64,000 nucleotides of DNA from Rhodalgimonas zhirmunskyi. Its GTDB lineage: Bacteria; Pseudomonadota; Alphaproteobacteria; Rhodobacterales; Rhodobacteraceae. The position numbers and the translations under genes were made by a program. Location: NCBI GenBank assembly GCA_030848925.1, contig JANFFA010000003.1, positions 372,001 through 436,000 of the forward strand. Direction: 5' to 3'. Shown in pieces: positions 54,201 through 63,427 of this stretch. The notes under the pieces are model-generated. The model was not told the DNA's origin. It worked only from the letters and a program-made list of their open reading frames with translations, and did no database searches. Each line of letters starts with the position of its first letter. Position 1 is the stretch's first letter.

Positions 54201-55124
54201 ATGACGCATGCCGACAGCGACCCCGCCAACGCCATCGAAATCGATCCCCTCCTGCAAGAGGTGATGGGCCCCACCCCGGGCCAGCTTCTGCGCAGCCGCA
54301 TCGTCGGGCATCAGGGCCTTGTCATCGGGGTGGTCGTGCTGACCATCATGGTGATCATCGCGATCTTCGCACCGCTCATCGCGCCGCACGATCCCTACGC
54401 GCAATCGCTCATGGCGCGGATGAAACCACCCGTCTTCCTTGGCGGCACGTGGGAGCATCCGCTTGGCACCGACCACCTTGGCCGCGATTACCTTTCGCGC
54501 CTGATCTACGGCGCGCGCGTTTCGCTTCTGATCGGGGTCATTGCCGCCACCATCTCGGGCGTGATCGGCACCGCCATGGGCGTGGCCGCGGGCTATTTCG
54601 GGGGCAAGGTCGATGCCGTCGTCACCTTCCTGATCAACGTGCGCCTCGCCATGCCGGTGGTGCTGGTGGCGCTGGCCGTCGTCGCCATCCTCGGCGGATC
54701 GCTCACCGTGGTGATCGCCGTGCTGGGCCTGCTGCTCTGGGATCGCTTTGCCGTGGTCATGCGCGCCTCGACCCGGCAGGTGCGCGAGCGTGAATACGTC
54801 GCCGCCGCGCGCGCCATCGGCGCCTCGACGCCCCGCATCCTGCTGACCGAGATCATGCCAAACATCGCCAACAACCTGATCGTCGTGGTCACGCTTGAAA
54901 TGGCCCACGCGATCCTGCTGGAAGCGGCTCTGTCCTTCCTTGGCCTCGGGGTGCAACCGCCCACGCCAAGCTGGGGCCTGATGGTCTCGGAAGGCAAGAA
55001 CATGATGCTGTTCGAGCCATGGCTCGTCCTGATTCCCGGCGCGGTTCTCTTTATCCTCGTGCTGGCGATCAATCTCATGGGGGACGGCCTACGCGATGTC
55101 ACCGCCCCGGAAAACCGAAGCTGA
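54201..55124 (+). CDS. Peptide ABC transporter permease, DppC type
   Basis: Second membrane subunit, 307 aa. The N-terminal cytoplasmic segment leads into a first helix (GLVIGVVVLTIMVIIAIFAPL in parts). The DppC hallmark HPLGTDHLGRDYLSRLIYGAR, read in parts, and the EAA loop (YVAAARAIGASTPRILL) are present. The end, LGVQPPTPSWGLMVSEGK, is typical of the family. Confidence 0.95.
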   Translation: MTHADSDPANAIEIDPLLQEVMGPTPGQLLRSRIVGHQGLVIGVVVLTIMVIIAIFAPLIAPHDPYAQSLMARMKPPVFLGGTWEHPLGTDHLGRDYLSRLIYGARVSLLIGVIAATISGVIGTAMGVAAGYFGGKVDAVVTFLINVRLAMPVVLVALAVVAILGGSLTVVIAVLGLLLWDRFAVVMRASTRQVREREYVAAARAIGASTPRILLTEIMPNIANNLIVVVTLEMAHAILLEAALSFLGLGVQPPTPSWGLMVSEGKNMMLFEPWLVLIPGAVLFILVLAINLMGDGLRDVTAPENRS

Positions 55125-55140
55125 AACAGGAGCTGACCCA

Positions 55141-56151
55141 ATGACAAAACCGCTCCTCTCCGTGCAGAACCTGACCATCGACATCCCCGTCGGCGGCGGC
55201 ACGCTGCATGCCGTGCGTGGCATCGACTTCACCCTCGACCGGGGCGAAGTGCTCTGCATCGTGGGTGAATCCGGCTCCGGCAAATCGCTGACCTCGCTGG
55301 CCCTTATGGGCCTTCTTGGCAAGCGTATCTCCTGCACTGCAGACCAGATGGATTTCGACGGCACCGCCCTGCTCGAAGCCAGCCCGCGCAAGATGCGCAG
55401 CCTGCGTGGCGCCCGCATGTCGATGATCTTCCAAGAGCCGATGACTTCGCTCAACCCGGCCTACACCATCGGCGACCAGTTGATGGAAGCGATGCTCCTG
55501 CACGAGAACGTCCCGCGTTCCAAGGCCCGCGCACGCGCCATCGACCTGCTGGAAAAGGTCGGCATCACCGCCGCGGCCAGCCGCCTTGGCCAGTATCCGC
55601 ACCAGCTTTCGGGCGGTCTGCGCCAGCGCGTCATGATCGCCATGGCGCTGATGTGCGGCCCGGAACTGATCATCGCGGACGAACCGACCACCGCTCTCGA
55701 CGTGACCATTCAGGCCCAGATCCTGCGCCTGCTCGTCGATCTCGTGCGCGAGATGAACATGGCCATGATCCTGATCACTCACGATCTCGGCGTCGTGGCC
55801 CGCGTCGCCGACAAAGTCGCCGTCATGTATGCCGGCCAATTGGTCGAAACCGGCCCCGCGAGGGATGTTTTCAGCCAGCCGCTGCACCCCTACACGCGCG
55901 GCCTGCTCCACTGCATCCCGCAACCGGGCAAGACCGCGCGCGGCGAACCTCTGGGCACCATTCCGGGCATCGTTCCCTCGCTCGTGGGCGAGGTCGAGGG
56001 CTGCGTCTTCCGCACCCGCTGCGAACACGCTGTGCCAGCCTGCCACGCCGCGATCCCGCGCCGCGAGCGGGGCGATCACGCCTTCCGCTGCGTGCACGAA
56101 GACGGCCACGCCCCCGATGACACCCGGGCCAAGGAGGCAACCGATGCTTGA
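55141..56151 (+). CDS. Peptide ABC transporter ATP-binding protein, DppD type
   Basis: ATPase of 336 aa. Walker A is GESGSGKS (residues 42-49), the signature LSGGLRQRVMIAMAL and Walker B LIIADEPTTALD. A C-terminal oligopeptide-transport domain carries the conserved Cys motif (GCVFRTRCEHAVPAC). The start at 55141 has AGGAG upstream. The gene overlaps the next ATPase gene by 8 bp. Confidence 0.95.
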   Translation: MTKPLLSVQNLTIDIPVGGGTLHAVRGIDFTLDRGEVLCIVGESGSGKSLTSLALMGLLGKRISCTADQMDFDGTALLEASPRKMRSLRGARMSMIFQEPMTSLNPAYTIGDQLMEAMLLHENVPRSKARARAIDLLEKVGITAAASRLGQYPHQLSGGLRQRVMIAMALMCGPELIIADEPTTALDVTIQAQILRLLVDLVREMNMAMILITHDLGVVARVADKVAVMYAGQLVETGPARDVFSQPLHPYTRGLLHCIPQPGKTARGEPLGTIPGIVPSLVGEVEGCVFRTRCEHAVPACHAAIPRRERGDHAFRCVHEDGHAPDDTRAKEATDA

Positions 56152-57139
56152 CGCCACCCAAACCGCCCCCGCCCTCGAACTCAGCCACGTCACCAAGACC
56201 TACACGGTCAAACAGGGCCTGATGGGCAAACGCCGCCCGCTCACCGCCGTGCGCGACGTGTCCCTGCGCCTCAACCGGGGCGAGGTGCTGGGCCTCGTCG
56301 GCGAATCCGGCTGTGGCAAGTCCACTCTAGCGAAAATCCTGCTCGGCCTCGAAGCGCCCACCTCGGGCGAGGTCCGCGTCGATGGCGAAGTGCTTGGCGG
56401 GCAGGACCGGCTGGCGCTGGCCCGCCGCATCCAGCCGATCTTCCAAGATCCCTACAGCTCGCTCAATCCGCGCAAATCCATCGCCGACATCATTTCGCTG
56501 CCCCTGCGCATCCATGGCGTCGGCGACAGCGCAAGTCAGGAAAAGGCCGTGCGCGACATTCTCGACGTGGTGGGCCTGCCCTCGCGGGTGATGAACACCT
56601 ACCCAAGCCAGATGTCGGGCGGTCAGCGCCAGCGCGTCGCCATCGCGCGCGCCCTCATCATGAAGCCCGAAATCGTCATTTGCGACGAACCCACCTCGGC
56701 GCTCGACGTGTCGGTGCAATCCCAGATCCTCAACCTTCTGGGCGATCTGCGCGAGGAATTCGGCCTCACCTACCTGTTCATCTCGCACAACCTCGCCGTG
56801 GTTGAACACCTCGCCACGCGGGTCGCGGTGATGTATCTCGGCCGCATCGTCGAAGAAGTGAACTCGACCGATCTCTTCGCCAATTCCGCCCATCCCTACA
56901 CGCAGGCCCTGTTGCAATCGGTGCTCACCCCCGATCCCGACATGGGCGTGCCCGATACGCAGCTCGGCATGGCCTACCCCAACCCGATTGACCCACCCTC
57001 GGGCTGTGCCTTCCATCCGCGCTGCCCGCACGCGACCGAGCTTTGCAAAGCCACCGCGCCACGCCCCGTGCCGCATCTCGATGGCCACGTCGAATGCCAC
57101 CTGCACGACCCTGAAAGTTCAATGTTCCAAGGAAGCTGA
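56144..57139 (+). CDS. Peptide ABC transporter ATP-binding protein, DppF type
   Basis: ATPase of 331 aa and partner of the DppD-type subunit. Walker A is GESGCGKST, the signature [15 protein letters not shown] and Walker B IVICDEPTSALD. The C-terminal Cys motif is present (GCAFHPRCPHATELC). The start at 56144 follows AAGGAGGC. The gamma-glutamyltransferase-family gene begins 3 bp after its stop. Confidence 0.95.
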   Translation: MLDATQTAPALELSHVTKTYTVKQGLMGKRRPLTAVRDVSLRLNRGEVLGLVGESGCGKSTLAKILLGLEAPTSGEVRVDGEVLGGQDRLALARRIQPIFQDPYSSLNPRKSIADIISLPLRIHGVGDSASQEKAVRDILDVVGLPSRVMNTYPSQMSGGQRQRVAIARALIMKPEIVICDEPTSALDVSVQSQILNLLGDLREEFGLTYLFISHNLAVVEHLATRVAVMYLGRIVEEVNSTDLFANSAHPYTQALLQSVLTPDPDMGVPDTQLGMAYPNPIDPPSGCAFHPRCPHATELCKATAPRPVPHLDGHVECHLHDPESSMFQGS

Positions 57140-57142
57140 CCC

Positions 57143-58732
57143 ATGCAATCCGCCCTCTCTCAAACGCAAAATGTCACCAAGACCGTGATCGAGACAGAGG
57201 GCGGCGTCGTCGCCTCGCAAAACTCGCTCGCCGCCCGCGCCGGCGCCGAGGTTCTGGCCGCCGGGGGCGATGCGGTGGATGCCGCCATCGCCACCTCCTT
57301 CGTGATCGGCGTGCTCGAACCGTGGATGTCCGGCCCCGCAGGTGGCGGCGCCATGATGCTCTGGCGTGCCGACAGCGAAGAGGCGGTTGCACTCAACCAC
57401 GGCATGCGTTCTCCGGCGGCACTCGATCCGGCGGACTATCCGCTTTCGGGCAACGGCATCGCCGGGGATCTCTTCCCGTGGGAGGAAGTGAAAGACAACC
57501 GAAACGTTCAGGGCGCCACCGCGATCGCCGTGCCCGGCGTCGTCGATGGTCTGGGCCGCGCCCACGCCCGCTATGGTCGGATGCCATGGGCCGAGCTTCT
57601 GGCCCCCGCGATCCAGCACGCCAAGCAGGGCATGTTCGTCGATTGGTATGCCGCGCTCATCATCGCCTCGACCACCCGCGAACTGGCCAAGGATCCGGAC
57701 GCCGCCGCGATGTTCCTCGAAGACGGCCAATGGCCGATGGTGGGCGCGTGGACCTCGCTTGCCGAAAAACGCCTCGATCAATCGCGCATGGCCGACACGC
57801 TCGACCAGATCGCCCGCGATGGCGCCCGCGCGCTCTATGATGGCGATCTCGGCGCGGCGATGGCGGAAGATGTGCAGGCCAAGGGCGGCAGCCTCAGTCA
57901 TGATGACCTGCGCGCCTACGAGGCGACGTTCAGCCCCGCGCTCACCTTCCCCTTCCGCGATGCCACGCTGCACGCCGTGCCGGGCCTCACCGCCGGGCCA
58001 ACGCTGCAACGCGCCCTGAACGAGGCGGCAAATACCCCTGTCTCCGGCCAATGCGCGCCCGACGGCACCGATTTCACGGCCATCGCCCGTGGCCTCAAGT
58101 CCGCCTACAAGCACCGCCTCGCGCATATGGGCGAAGACGGCGAAATCCCCTCGGCCGAAGGCTGCACCACGCACTTTTCGGTCGTGGACCGGGCCGGCAA
58201 CATGGTCTCGCAAACCCAAACTCTGCTGTCGATCTTCGGCTCGCGCGTCGTTTCGCCCTCGACCGGGCTGCTGATGAACAATGGCATCATGTGGTTCGAC
58301 CCGGTGCAGGGCCGTGCCAACTCGCTCGGCCCGAACAAGCGCTGCCTGATGAATGTCTGCCCCACGCTGGGTGAAACCACGTCCGGCACCCGCTTCGCCA
58401 TTGGCGCGAGTGGCGGGCGCAAGATCGTCTCGGCGGTGGCCAACCTCGCCGCCTTCATGACCGATCACGGCATGGACATCGCAGAGGCCTTCCACCACGG
58501 CCGGATCGACGTCTCCGGCGGCGATCTCGTCATCGCGGACGAAGCCCTGCCCAAGGAAACCATCGCCACCCTGTCCGACACCTATGACACCCGCACCGCC
58601 AAACGCATGGTCTTCCCCTATGCCTTTGCCTGCCCTGCCGGCGTCATGCGCAAAAACGGCCGCAATTCCGGCTGCACCGAAATCATGTCGCCTTGGGGCG
58701 ACGCCATCACCGAAGCGGAGGCCCGAAAATGA
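57143..58732 (+). CDS. Gamma-glutamyltransferase family protein, no signal peptide
   Basis: Ntn-hydrolase of 529 aa, expected to self-cleave into two chains. The catalytic threonine is at residue 342 ([17 protein letters not shown]), aligned with Thr391 of E. coli Ggt, and the large-subunit start ([19 protein letters not shown] in parts, [10 protein letters not shown]) is family-typical. Unlike periplasmic Ggt it has no export signal, so it should work on peptides already imported. It is encoded directly after the dipeptide-type importer and overlaps the M20 gene by ATGA. Substrates could be glutathione-like or other gamma-glutamyl compounds; acylase-type relatives exist. Confidence 0.9.
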   Translation: MQSALSQTQNVTKTVIETEGGVVASQNSLAARAGAEVLAAGGDAVDAAIATSFVIGVLEPWMSGPAGGGAMMLWRADSEEAVALNHGMRSPAALDPADYPLSGNGIAGDLFPWEEVKDNRNVQGATAIAVPGVVDGLGRAHARYGRMPWAELLAPAIQHAKQGMFVDWYAALIIASTTRELAKDPDAAAMFLEDGQWPMVGAWTSLAEKRLDQSRMADTLDQIARDGARALYDGDLGAAMAEDVQAKGGSLSHDDLRAYEATFSPALTFPFRDATLHAVPGLTAGPTLQRALNEAANTPVSGQCAPDGTDFTAIARGLKSAYKHRLAHMGEDGEIPSAEGCTTHFSVVDRAGNMVSQTQTLLSIFGSRVVSPSTGLLMNNGIMWFDPVQGRANSLGPNKRCLMNVCPTLGETTSGTRFAIGASGGRKIVSAVANLAAFMTDHGMDIAEAFHHGRIDVSGGDLVIADEALPKETIATLSDTYDTRTAKRMVFPYAFACPAGVMRKNGRNSGCTEIMSPWGDAITEAEARK

Positions 58733-60138
58733 GCGCTGCAAACACCCGCGACGCCGCCATCGATGCCGTCACCGAATATTTCGACAGCGCCCGCTTCAAG
58801 GGCGACCTGACCGCCCTTGTCGCCCACCCCACCGAAAGCCAGAACCCGGATGCGGCTAACGAGCTTCCCAAATACCTGAGCGAGGCGATGCAACCGCGCC
58901 TCGAAGCCGCCGGGTTCAAATGCGAAATCTTCGACAATCCACAGCCCAACGCCGGCCCCTTTCTGATTGGTGAGCGGCACGAAGGTGATGATCTGCCCAC
59001 CGTCCTCACCTACGGCCACGGCGATGTGATCCGTGCGCAAGAAGGCATGTGGCGCGAAGGCCTCTCGCCGTTCGAGGTCGTCGAAGAGGGCGACCGCCTC
59101 TATGGTCGCGGCACCGCCGACAACAAGGGCCAGCACCTGATCAACATCGCCGCGATGGAGGCCGTGATCGCCACCCGTGGCAGCCTCGGCTTCAACGCCC
59201 GCATCGTCATCGAAATGGGCGAGGAAACCGGCTCTCCGGGTCTTGGCGATTTCTTTCGCGCACAAAAGGACCGCCTTACCGCAGATGTGCTAATCGCCTC
59301 CGATGGCCCACGCCTTCAGCCCGATACGCCCTGCATGTTCATGGGCTCGCGCGGTGGCGTCACCTTCGATCTGGTGGTCGATCTGCGCACCGGTGCGCAT
59401 CATTCCGGCAACTGGGGCGGGCTTCTGGCCGATCCGGCGATGATCCTTGCCCAGGCGCTTTCGACCATCACCGATGCGCGTAGCCAGATCAAAATTCCCG
59501 AATGGCGCCCCAACAGCCTAACCGACAGCGTCCGCGCCGCCCTCAAGGGTCTGCCGATCGAACCGGACGATCCCGACAGCCCCACGATTGATCCCGACTG
59601 GGGCGAGGAAAGCCTCACCCCCGCCGAACGCGCCTACGGCTGGAACAGCTTTGCCATCCTCGCGATGAAAAGCGGCGTCCCCGAGGCCCCTGTGAACGCA
59701 ATCTCGGCCTCCGCCCGAGCCACCTGTCAATTGCGCTACGTCGTCGGCACCGACATGAACCAGATCCTGCCGGCCCTGCGCCGCCACCTCGACGCCCACG
59801 GCTTCAAGCAGGTCAAGATCGAACCGATGGAGCGCGGCATCTTTGCAGCCACTCGCCTTGATCCGTCGCACCCGTGGGTCGGTTTCGTGCGGGACTCGCT
59901 GGAAAAGACCTCGGGCAAGGCCCCGCATGTGCTGCCCAACCTTGCTGGGTCGCTACCTAACGACACCTTCGCCGATATCCTCGGCCTGCCCACCGTCTGG
60001 GTGCCGCACAGCTATCGTGGCTGTTCGCAGCACGCGCCCAACGAACACGTGCTCAAACCCGTCTGCCGCGACGCGCTGCGCCTCATGGCCGGCCTGTTCT
60101 GGGATGTCGGCGCGGGCGAGGGCCTGCCGCCGAAGTAA
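58729..60138 (+). CDS. M20 family metallopeptidase
   Basis: Cytoplasmic dipeptidase-like enzyme of 469 aa (M20 family, CPG2/carnosinase type). Metal and catalytic motifs are [22 protein letters not shown] (bridging Asp) and [13 protein letters not shown] (catalytic Glu pair). A dimerisation domain (about residues 205-350) starts near [17 protein letters not shown]. The start at 58729 overlaps the previous stop (ATGA). It probably cleaves the dipeptide left after the gamma-glutamyltransferase-family step or a peptide taken up by the importer. Confidence 0.93.
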   Translation: MSAANTRDAAIDAVTEYFDSARFKGDLTALVAHPTESQNPDAANELPKYLSEAMQPRLEAAGFKCEIFDNPQPNAGPFLIGERHEGDDLPTVLTYGHGDVIRAQEGMWREGLSPFEVVEEGDRLYGRGTADNKGQHLINIAAMEAVIATRGSLGFNARIVIEMGEETGSPGLGDFFRAQKDRLTADVLIASDGPRLQPDTPCMFMGSRGGVTFDLVVDLRTGAHHSGNWGGLLADPAMILAQALSTITDARSQIKIPEWRPNSLTDSVRAALKGLPIEPDDPDSPTIDPDWGEESLTPAERAYGWNSFAILAMKSGVPEAPVNAISASARATCQLRYVVGTDMNQILPALRRHLDAHGFKQVKIEPMERGIFAATRLDPSHPWVGFVRDSLEKTSGKAPHVLPNLAGSLPNDTFADILGLPTVWVPHSYRGCSQHAPNEHVLKPVCRDALRLMAGLFWDVGAGEGLPPK

Positions 60139-60144
60139 CTCGAA

Positions 60145-60624
60145 CTAGCCCTCGGCCAATCCCGCAAAGGCCCTGTCGAACAGCCGAAGCGAAAGCTCGT
60201 CGTCCAGTGCGTCAAATCCCAGCCGCGCATAAAACCCGCGCGCGCCCGTGTTGGCGCGCGCCACGCTCAAGCCCATGTACTCCGCACCCCATTCTTCGCG
60301 GGCCAACCGCGCGGCCTCACCCAGCAAATGCCGCCCAAGGCCCGTGCCGCGCTGGCCCTCGGCCACGAACAAATCCTGCACGTAAACCCCCGGCGCACCT
60401 CGCCACGTCGAAAAATGCGAAAAGAATAGCACCATCCCGACCGGCTCTCGCTCCTCGGCGATGATCACCCGGAACAGCGGTGTCGCGCCAAAACCATGGT
60501 GCAATATCGCCTTTGGCGAGGTTCCGGTCACGTCCTCCTCACCCAGATAGGCCGCCAACGCACCCAGCATCCCGGAAATCGCCCCGGCATCCGCCGGAAC
60601 CGCCTCCCGCAGCGTCACGCTCAT
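60145..60624 (-). CDS. GNAT family N-acetyltransferase
   Basis: Acetyl-CoA-dependent acyltransferase of 159 aa. The CoA-binding motif is EGQRGTGLGRHLLGEAARLA in parts (Q/RxxGxG/A at about residues 90-100). It is preceded by VQDLFVAE and followed by NTGARGFYARLGFD, a typical motif B. It overlaps the aminotransferase gene by 4 bp, so it probably acts on an amine made or used by that enzyme. The polyamine/amino-acid acetyltransferase subgroup is likely, substrate unknown. Confidence 0.9.
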   Translation of the reverse strand: MSVTLREAVPADAGAISGMLGALAAYLGEEDVTGTSPKAILHHGFGATPLFRVIIAEEREPVGMVLFFSHFSTWRGAPGVYVQDLFVAEGQRGTGLGRHLLGEAARLAREEWGAEYMGLSVARANTGARGFYARLGFDALDDELSLRLFDRAFAGLAEG

Positions 60625-61964
60625 CCACCCTGCCCCGCATCAAGGCCCGCCTCGGCGGCGAAGGACACCAGCGCCGCCTCCAGCATCTCCATCAACTCGT
60701 CCAGCCCCTCATCCCCGATGATCATCGGCGGACAGACAAGGAAATGATCGCCGCTCGTGCCCCCCCGCGTGCGCCGCGAATAGATGATCAGACCCTGCGC
60801 ATAAGCATGCTCCACCAACCGGTCAAAGGCGTTCAACTCGCGCGGCAAGGGCTCCATCGTGCCACGATCCGAGACCAGCTCGAACGCCGTCAAAAGCCCC
60901 TTCCCCCGCACGTCGCCAATAAACGAGAACCGGTTCATCAACCCGCGCAACCGCGCCTGAAGCTTGTCCCCCATCAGGGCTGCGTTCTCGACCAGCCCCA
61001 GCCGCTCGATCTCGTCCAGCACAGCAAGGCCCGCGGAACAGGCCAGCGGGTTTCCGGCATAGGTATGCCCATGCATGAACCCGCCCGCATCCATCACCGT
61101 CTGCACCATGTCATCGCGCGCGATCATCGCGCCCAGCGGCACATAACCACCGCCAAACCCCTTGGAGATCGAAATGATATCCGGCACCGCCCCCCAGTGA
61201 TCCGCGCCCCAGAACTTGCCGGTGCGCCCGCCTCCTGACATCACCTCGTCATGGATCAACAGCACGCCATACTTGTCACAAATCTCGCGCACCGCCTCCA
61301 TATAGCCCTTGGGCGGCACCAACGCCCCGGTCGAGGCCCCGCCGACCGGCTCCTGGATGAAGGCGAGCACGGTCTGCGCGCCCTCTTCCACGATCTTCGC
61401 CTCCAGCATCGCGGCGTAATGCTCGCCGGTTGCCGGATCCTCCAGATCCAGCCCGTCGAGATAAGCGCGCGGCGCGGGGATCTTGGGCATCTCGTGCATC
61501 ATCGGCGCAAACGGGGCGGCCAGCGGCGCATATCCCGTCACCGCCAGCGCCCCGAGTGTCGAGCCATGATAAGACGGCGTGCGCGAAATCACCTTGAACC
61601 GCTGCGCCTCGCCCTTCGCCACCGCGTATTGCCGCGCCAGTTTCAGCGTGCTTTCGACCGCCTCGGACCCGCCCGAAACGAAAAACACCTTGTTCAGATC
61701 GCCGGGACACAGCGCCGCCGTCTTCGCCGCCAGTCGTTCGGATGGCTCGGTCATGAAATGCAGCCGATAGCCAAAGGTCGACTTTTCCATCTGCGCCCGC
61801 ATCGCGGCCAGAACGGCCGGGTTGGAATGACCTATGTTGCTCACCATCGCGCCGGACGACCCATCGAGGTATCGCTTACCGGTCTTGGCCCACATATGAA
61901 TGCCTTCGGCCCGCTCCAACTCGGGGCGCGGGTTGCTCGACAGGTAGAAGAGATGGCTTTCCAT
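60621..61964 (-). CDS. Class III aminotransferase (PLP-dependent)
   Basis: Pyridoxal-phosphate aminotransferase of 447 aa, omega-amino-acid/diamine type. The PLP lysine is in ISISKGFGGGYVPLGAM, the aspartate motif in LLIHDEVMSGGGRTGK, and the phosphate-binding part in FVSGGSEAVESTLKLAR. The start at 61964 (MESHLFYLSSNPRPEL) follows GAAGGA. The amino donor or acceptor cannot be assigned. Coupled to the GNAT gene downstream, and convergent with the importer/GGT/M20 run, though the functions may be linked. Confidence 0.93.
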   Translation of the reverse strand: MESHLFYLSSNPRPELERAEGIHMWAKTGKRYLDGSSGAMVSNIGHSNPAVLAAMRAQMEKSTFGYRLHFMTEPSERLAAKTAALCPGDLNKVFFVSGGSEAVESTLKLARQYAVAKGEAQRFKVISRTPSYHGSTLGALAVTGYAPLAAPFAPMMHEMPKIPAPRAYLDGLDLEDPATGEHYAAMLEAKIVEEGAQTVLAFIQEPVGGASTGALVPPKGYMEAVREICDKYGVLLIHDEVMSGGGRTGKFWGADHWGAVPDIISISKGFGGGYVPLGAMIARDDMVQTVMDAGGFMHGHTYAGNPLACSAGLAVLDEIERLGLVENAALMGDKLQARLRGLMNRFSFIGDVRGKGLLTAFELVSDRGTMEPLPRELNAFDRLVEHAYAQGLIIYSRRTRGGTSGDHFLVCPPMIIGDEGLDELMEMLEAALVSFAAEAGLDAGQGG

Positions 61965-62047
61965 GACGCGGATCCTTCGCATTTCGCCTTTGATCCCGTC
62001 ACCTTCGCCCATGGCCGAAAGCGCCGCAAGGGGCGCGCATCATATGA

Positions 62048-62078
62048 AAAGGGCGGGCCCTTTCGGTGCCCGCCCTTT
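62048..62078 (-). terminator. Rho-independent terminator of the cydABX transcript
   Basis: AAAGGGCGGGC (62048-62058) and GCCCGCCCTTT (62068-62078) form a perfect 11-bp stem with a 9-nt loop. Read on the minus strand it is followed by a short T-run (CCCTTTTC), so it is placed and oriented to end the cydA-cydB-cydX message, 24 bp past the cydX stop. Confidence 0.8.
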
Positions 62079-62101
62079 CCTTGTCTCGTCTCAGCCCAAG
62101 C

Positions 62102-62242
62102 TTAGTCTTTCCGGCAGGGGCTCATGTGCTCACCGTCTTCTTCCGACAGCCGCGCATCTTCGCGCAGTTCCAGCCACATCGCGTTAAGCACTGCCACGGC
62201 TGCCGCCAGAGGAAGGCCCAATATCCATGCGAAATACCACAT
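62102..62242 (-). CDS. cydX: Cytochrome bd oxidase small subunit CydX
   Basis: Single-helix membrane protein of 46 aa. The sequence begins MWYFAWILGLPLAAAVAVLN, the recognised CydX/YbgT pattern, with a membrane segment at residues 4-22 and a charged tail ending CRKD. A good ribosome site (AGGAAAGGAAACAGATA) precedes the ATG at 62242, 16 bp after the cydB stop. In E. coli CydX is needed for stability and activity of the bd oxidase. Confidence 0.93.
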   Translation of the reverse strand: MWYFAWILGLPLAAAVAVLNAMWLELREDARLSEEDGEHMSPCRKD

Positions 62243-62258
62243 TATCTGTTTCCTTTCC

Positions 62259-63422
62259 TCAGTATGCGTGCCCGGATTCGCTGGTCACATCCTCTTCCGT
62301 GACCTTGCCCCAAAGCACTTTGTAGACCCACGCCGTATAGAACAGGATCAGCGGCATGAAGATCACCGTCATCACCAGCATCACGAACAGCGTCAGATGC
62401 GAGGACGAGCTGTCCCAAACGGTGAGCGAGCTGTCGGGTTTCACGGTCGAGGGCAGGATGAACGGGAACATCGTCAAACCAACGCTCGAAATGATTCCCG
62501 TGATCCCCAGCTTCGACCATAGCAGCGTCGAAACTTCACGCCCGGCCCGCAGACCCAGTACCGCCATCGCGATACCGACAAAGCCCATGATCGGCGCAAT
62601 GATGATCCACGGCCGGTCGCTATAGGCCTGAAGCCACGACGCGTCACGTGCCACTTCGCTCATCAGCGGGTTCGACGGACCATCCGTCACCACATCACCC
62701 ACGATGCGGAAACCCTCAATCCCGAAGGCCAGCCAGACACCGCAAATCGCATAGCCAGCCGCCGCCACGATCCCGGCAACCGTGCCGATCCGGCGCGCCC
62801 GCTCGGCCACCGGCCCCTCGGCCTTCAGGCTCAGCCACGCCGCGCCATGCATCAAGAGCATGGAGAACGAAACGACACCGGCAACAATCGCGAACGGTCG
62901 CAGCAGACCAAGGAACTTCATGTAGAAGGCCCCGTCATACATCGGCATCAGGTCATCGGTCAGGTAGAACGGCACGCCCAACAACACGTTGCCAACCGCC
63001 ACGCCGAACAAAAGCGCAGGCACAGCCCCGCCGATGAACAACGCCCAGTCCCAGCCGTTGCGCCACGCTTGGCTATCGCGCTTCGAGCGATACTTGAAGG
63101 CGACAGGGCGCAAGATCAACGCCGCGAGGATCACGAACATAGCAAGGTAAAAGCCCGAGAAGCTGACCGCATAGAGCGGCGGCCAAGCGGCAAAGATCGC
63201 GCCGCCCCCCAGGATAAACCACACCTGGTTGCCTTCCCAGACCGGGCCGATGGTGTTGATCGCAATCCGCCGCTCCACGTCGGTCTTGCCAACGAAAGGC
63301 AACATTGCGCCAACGCCCATGTCAAACCCGTCCGTCAACGCGAACCCGATCAGCAGAACGCCAAGTAGCAGCCACCAGATCACGCGTAGAAGTTCGAAAC
63401 TTAGAAGTTCATGCAAGATCAT
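62259..63422 (-). CDS. cydB: Cytochrome bd ubiquinol oxidase subunit II
   Basis: Integral membrane subunit of 387 aa with about nine hydrophobic segments, pairing with CydA in the high-affinity quinol oxidase used at low oxygen. Family motifs are FALTDGFDMGVGAMLPF, IGPVWEGNQVWFILGGGAIFAAWP in parts, and the C-terminal FMPLILFYTAWVYKVLWGKV in parts. It starts 5 bp after the cydA stop. Confidence 0.97.
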   Translation of the reverse strand: MILHELLSFELLRVIWWLLLGVLLIGFALTDGFDMGVGAMLPFVGKTDVERRIAINTIGPVWEGNQVWFILGGGAIFAAWPPLYAVSFSGFYLAMFVILAALILRPVAFKYRSKRDSQAWRNGWDWALFIGGAVPALLFGVAVGNVLLGVPFYLTDDLMPMYDGAFYMKFLGLLRPFAIVAGVVSFSMLLMHGAAWLSLKAEGPVAERARRIGTVAGIVAAAGYAICGVWLAFGIEGFRIVGDVVTDGPSNPLMSEVARDASWLQAYSDRPWIIIAPIMGFVGIAMAVLGLRAGREVSTLLWSKLGITGIISSVGLTMFPFILPSTVKPDSSLTVWDSSSSHLTLFVMLVMTVIFMPLILFYTAWVYKVLWGKVTEEDVTSESGHAY

Positions 63423-63427
63423 GTCGA

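Noticed and set aside
51563..54301. A 912-codon open frame on the minus strand opposite the peptide-binding-protein and permease genes
   Set aside because: It is antisense to two well-supported genes and its translation is His/Gly/Arg-rich with no domain.
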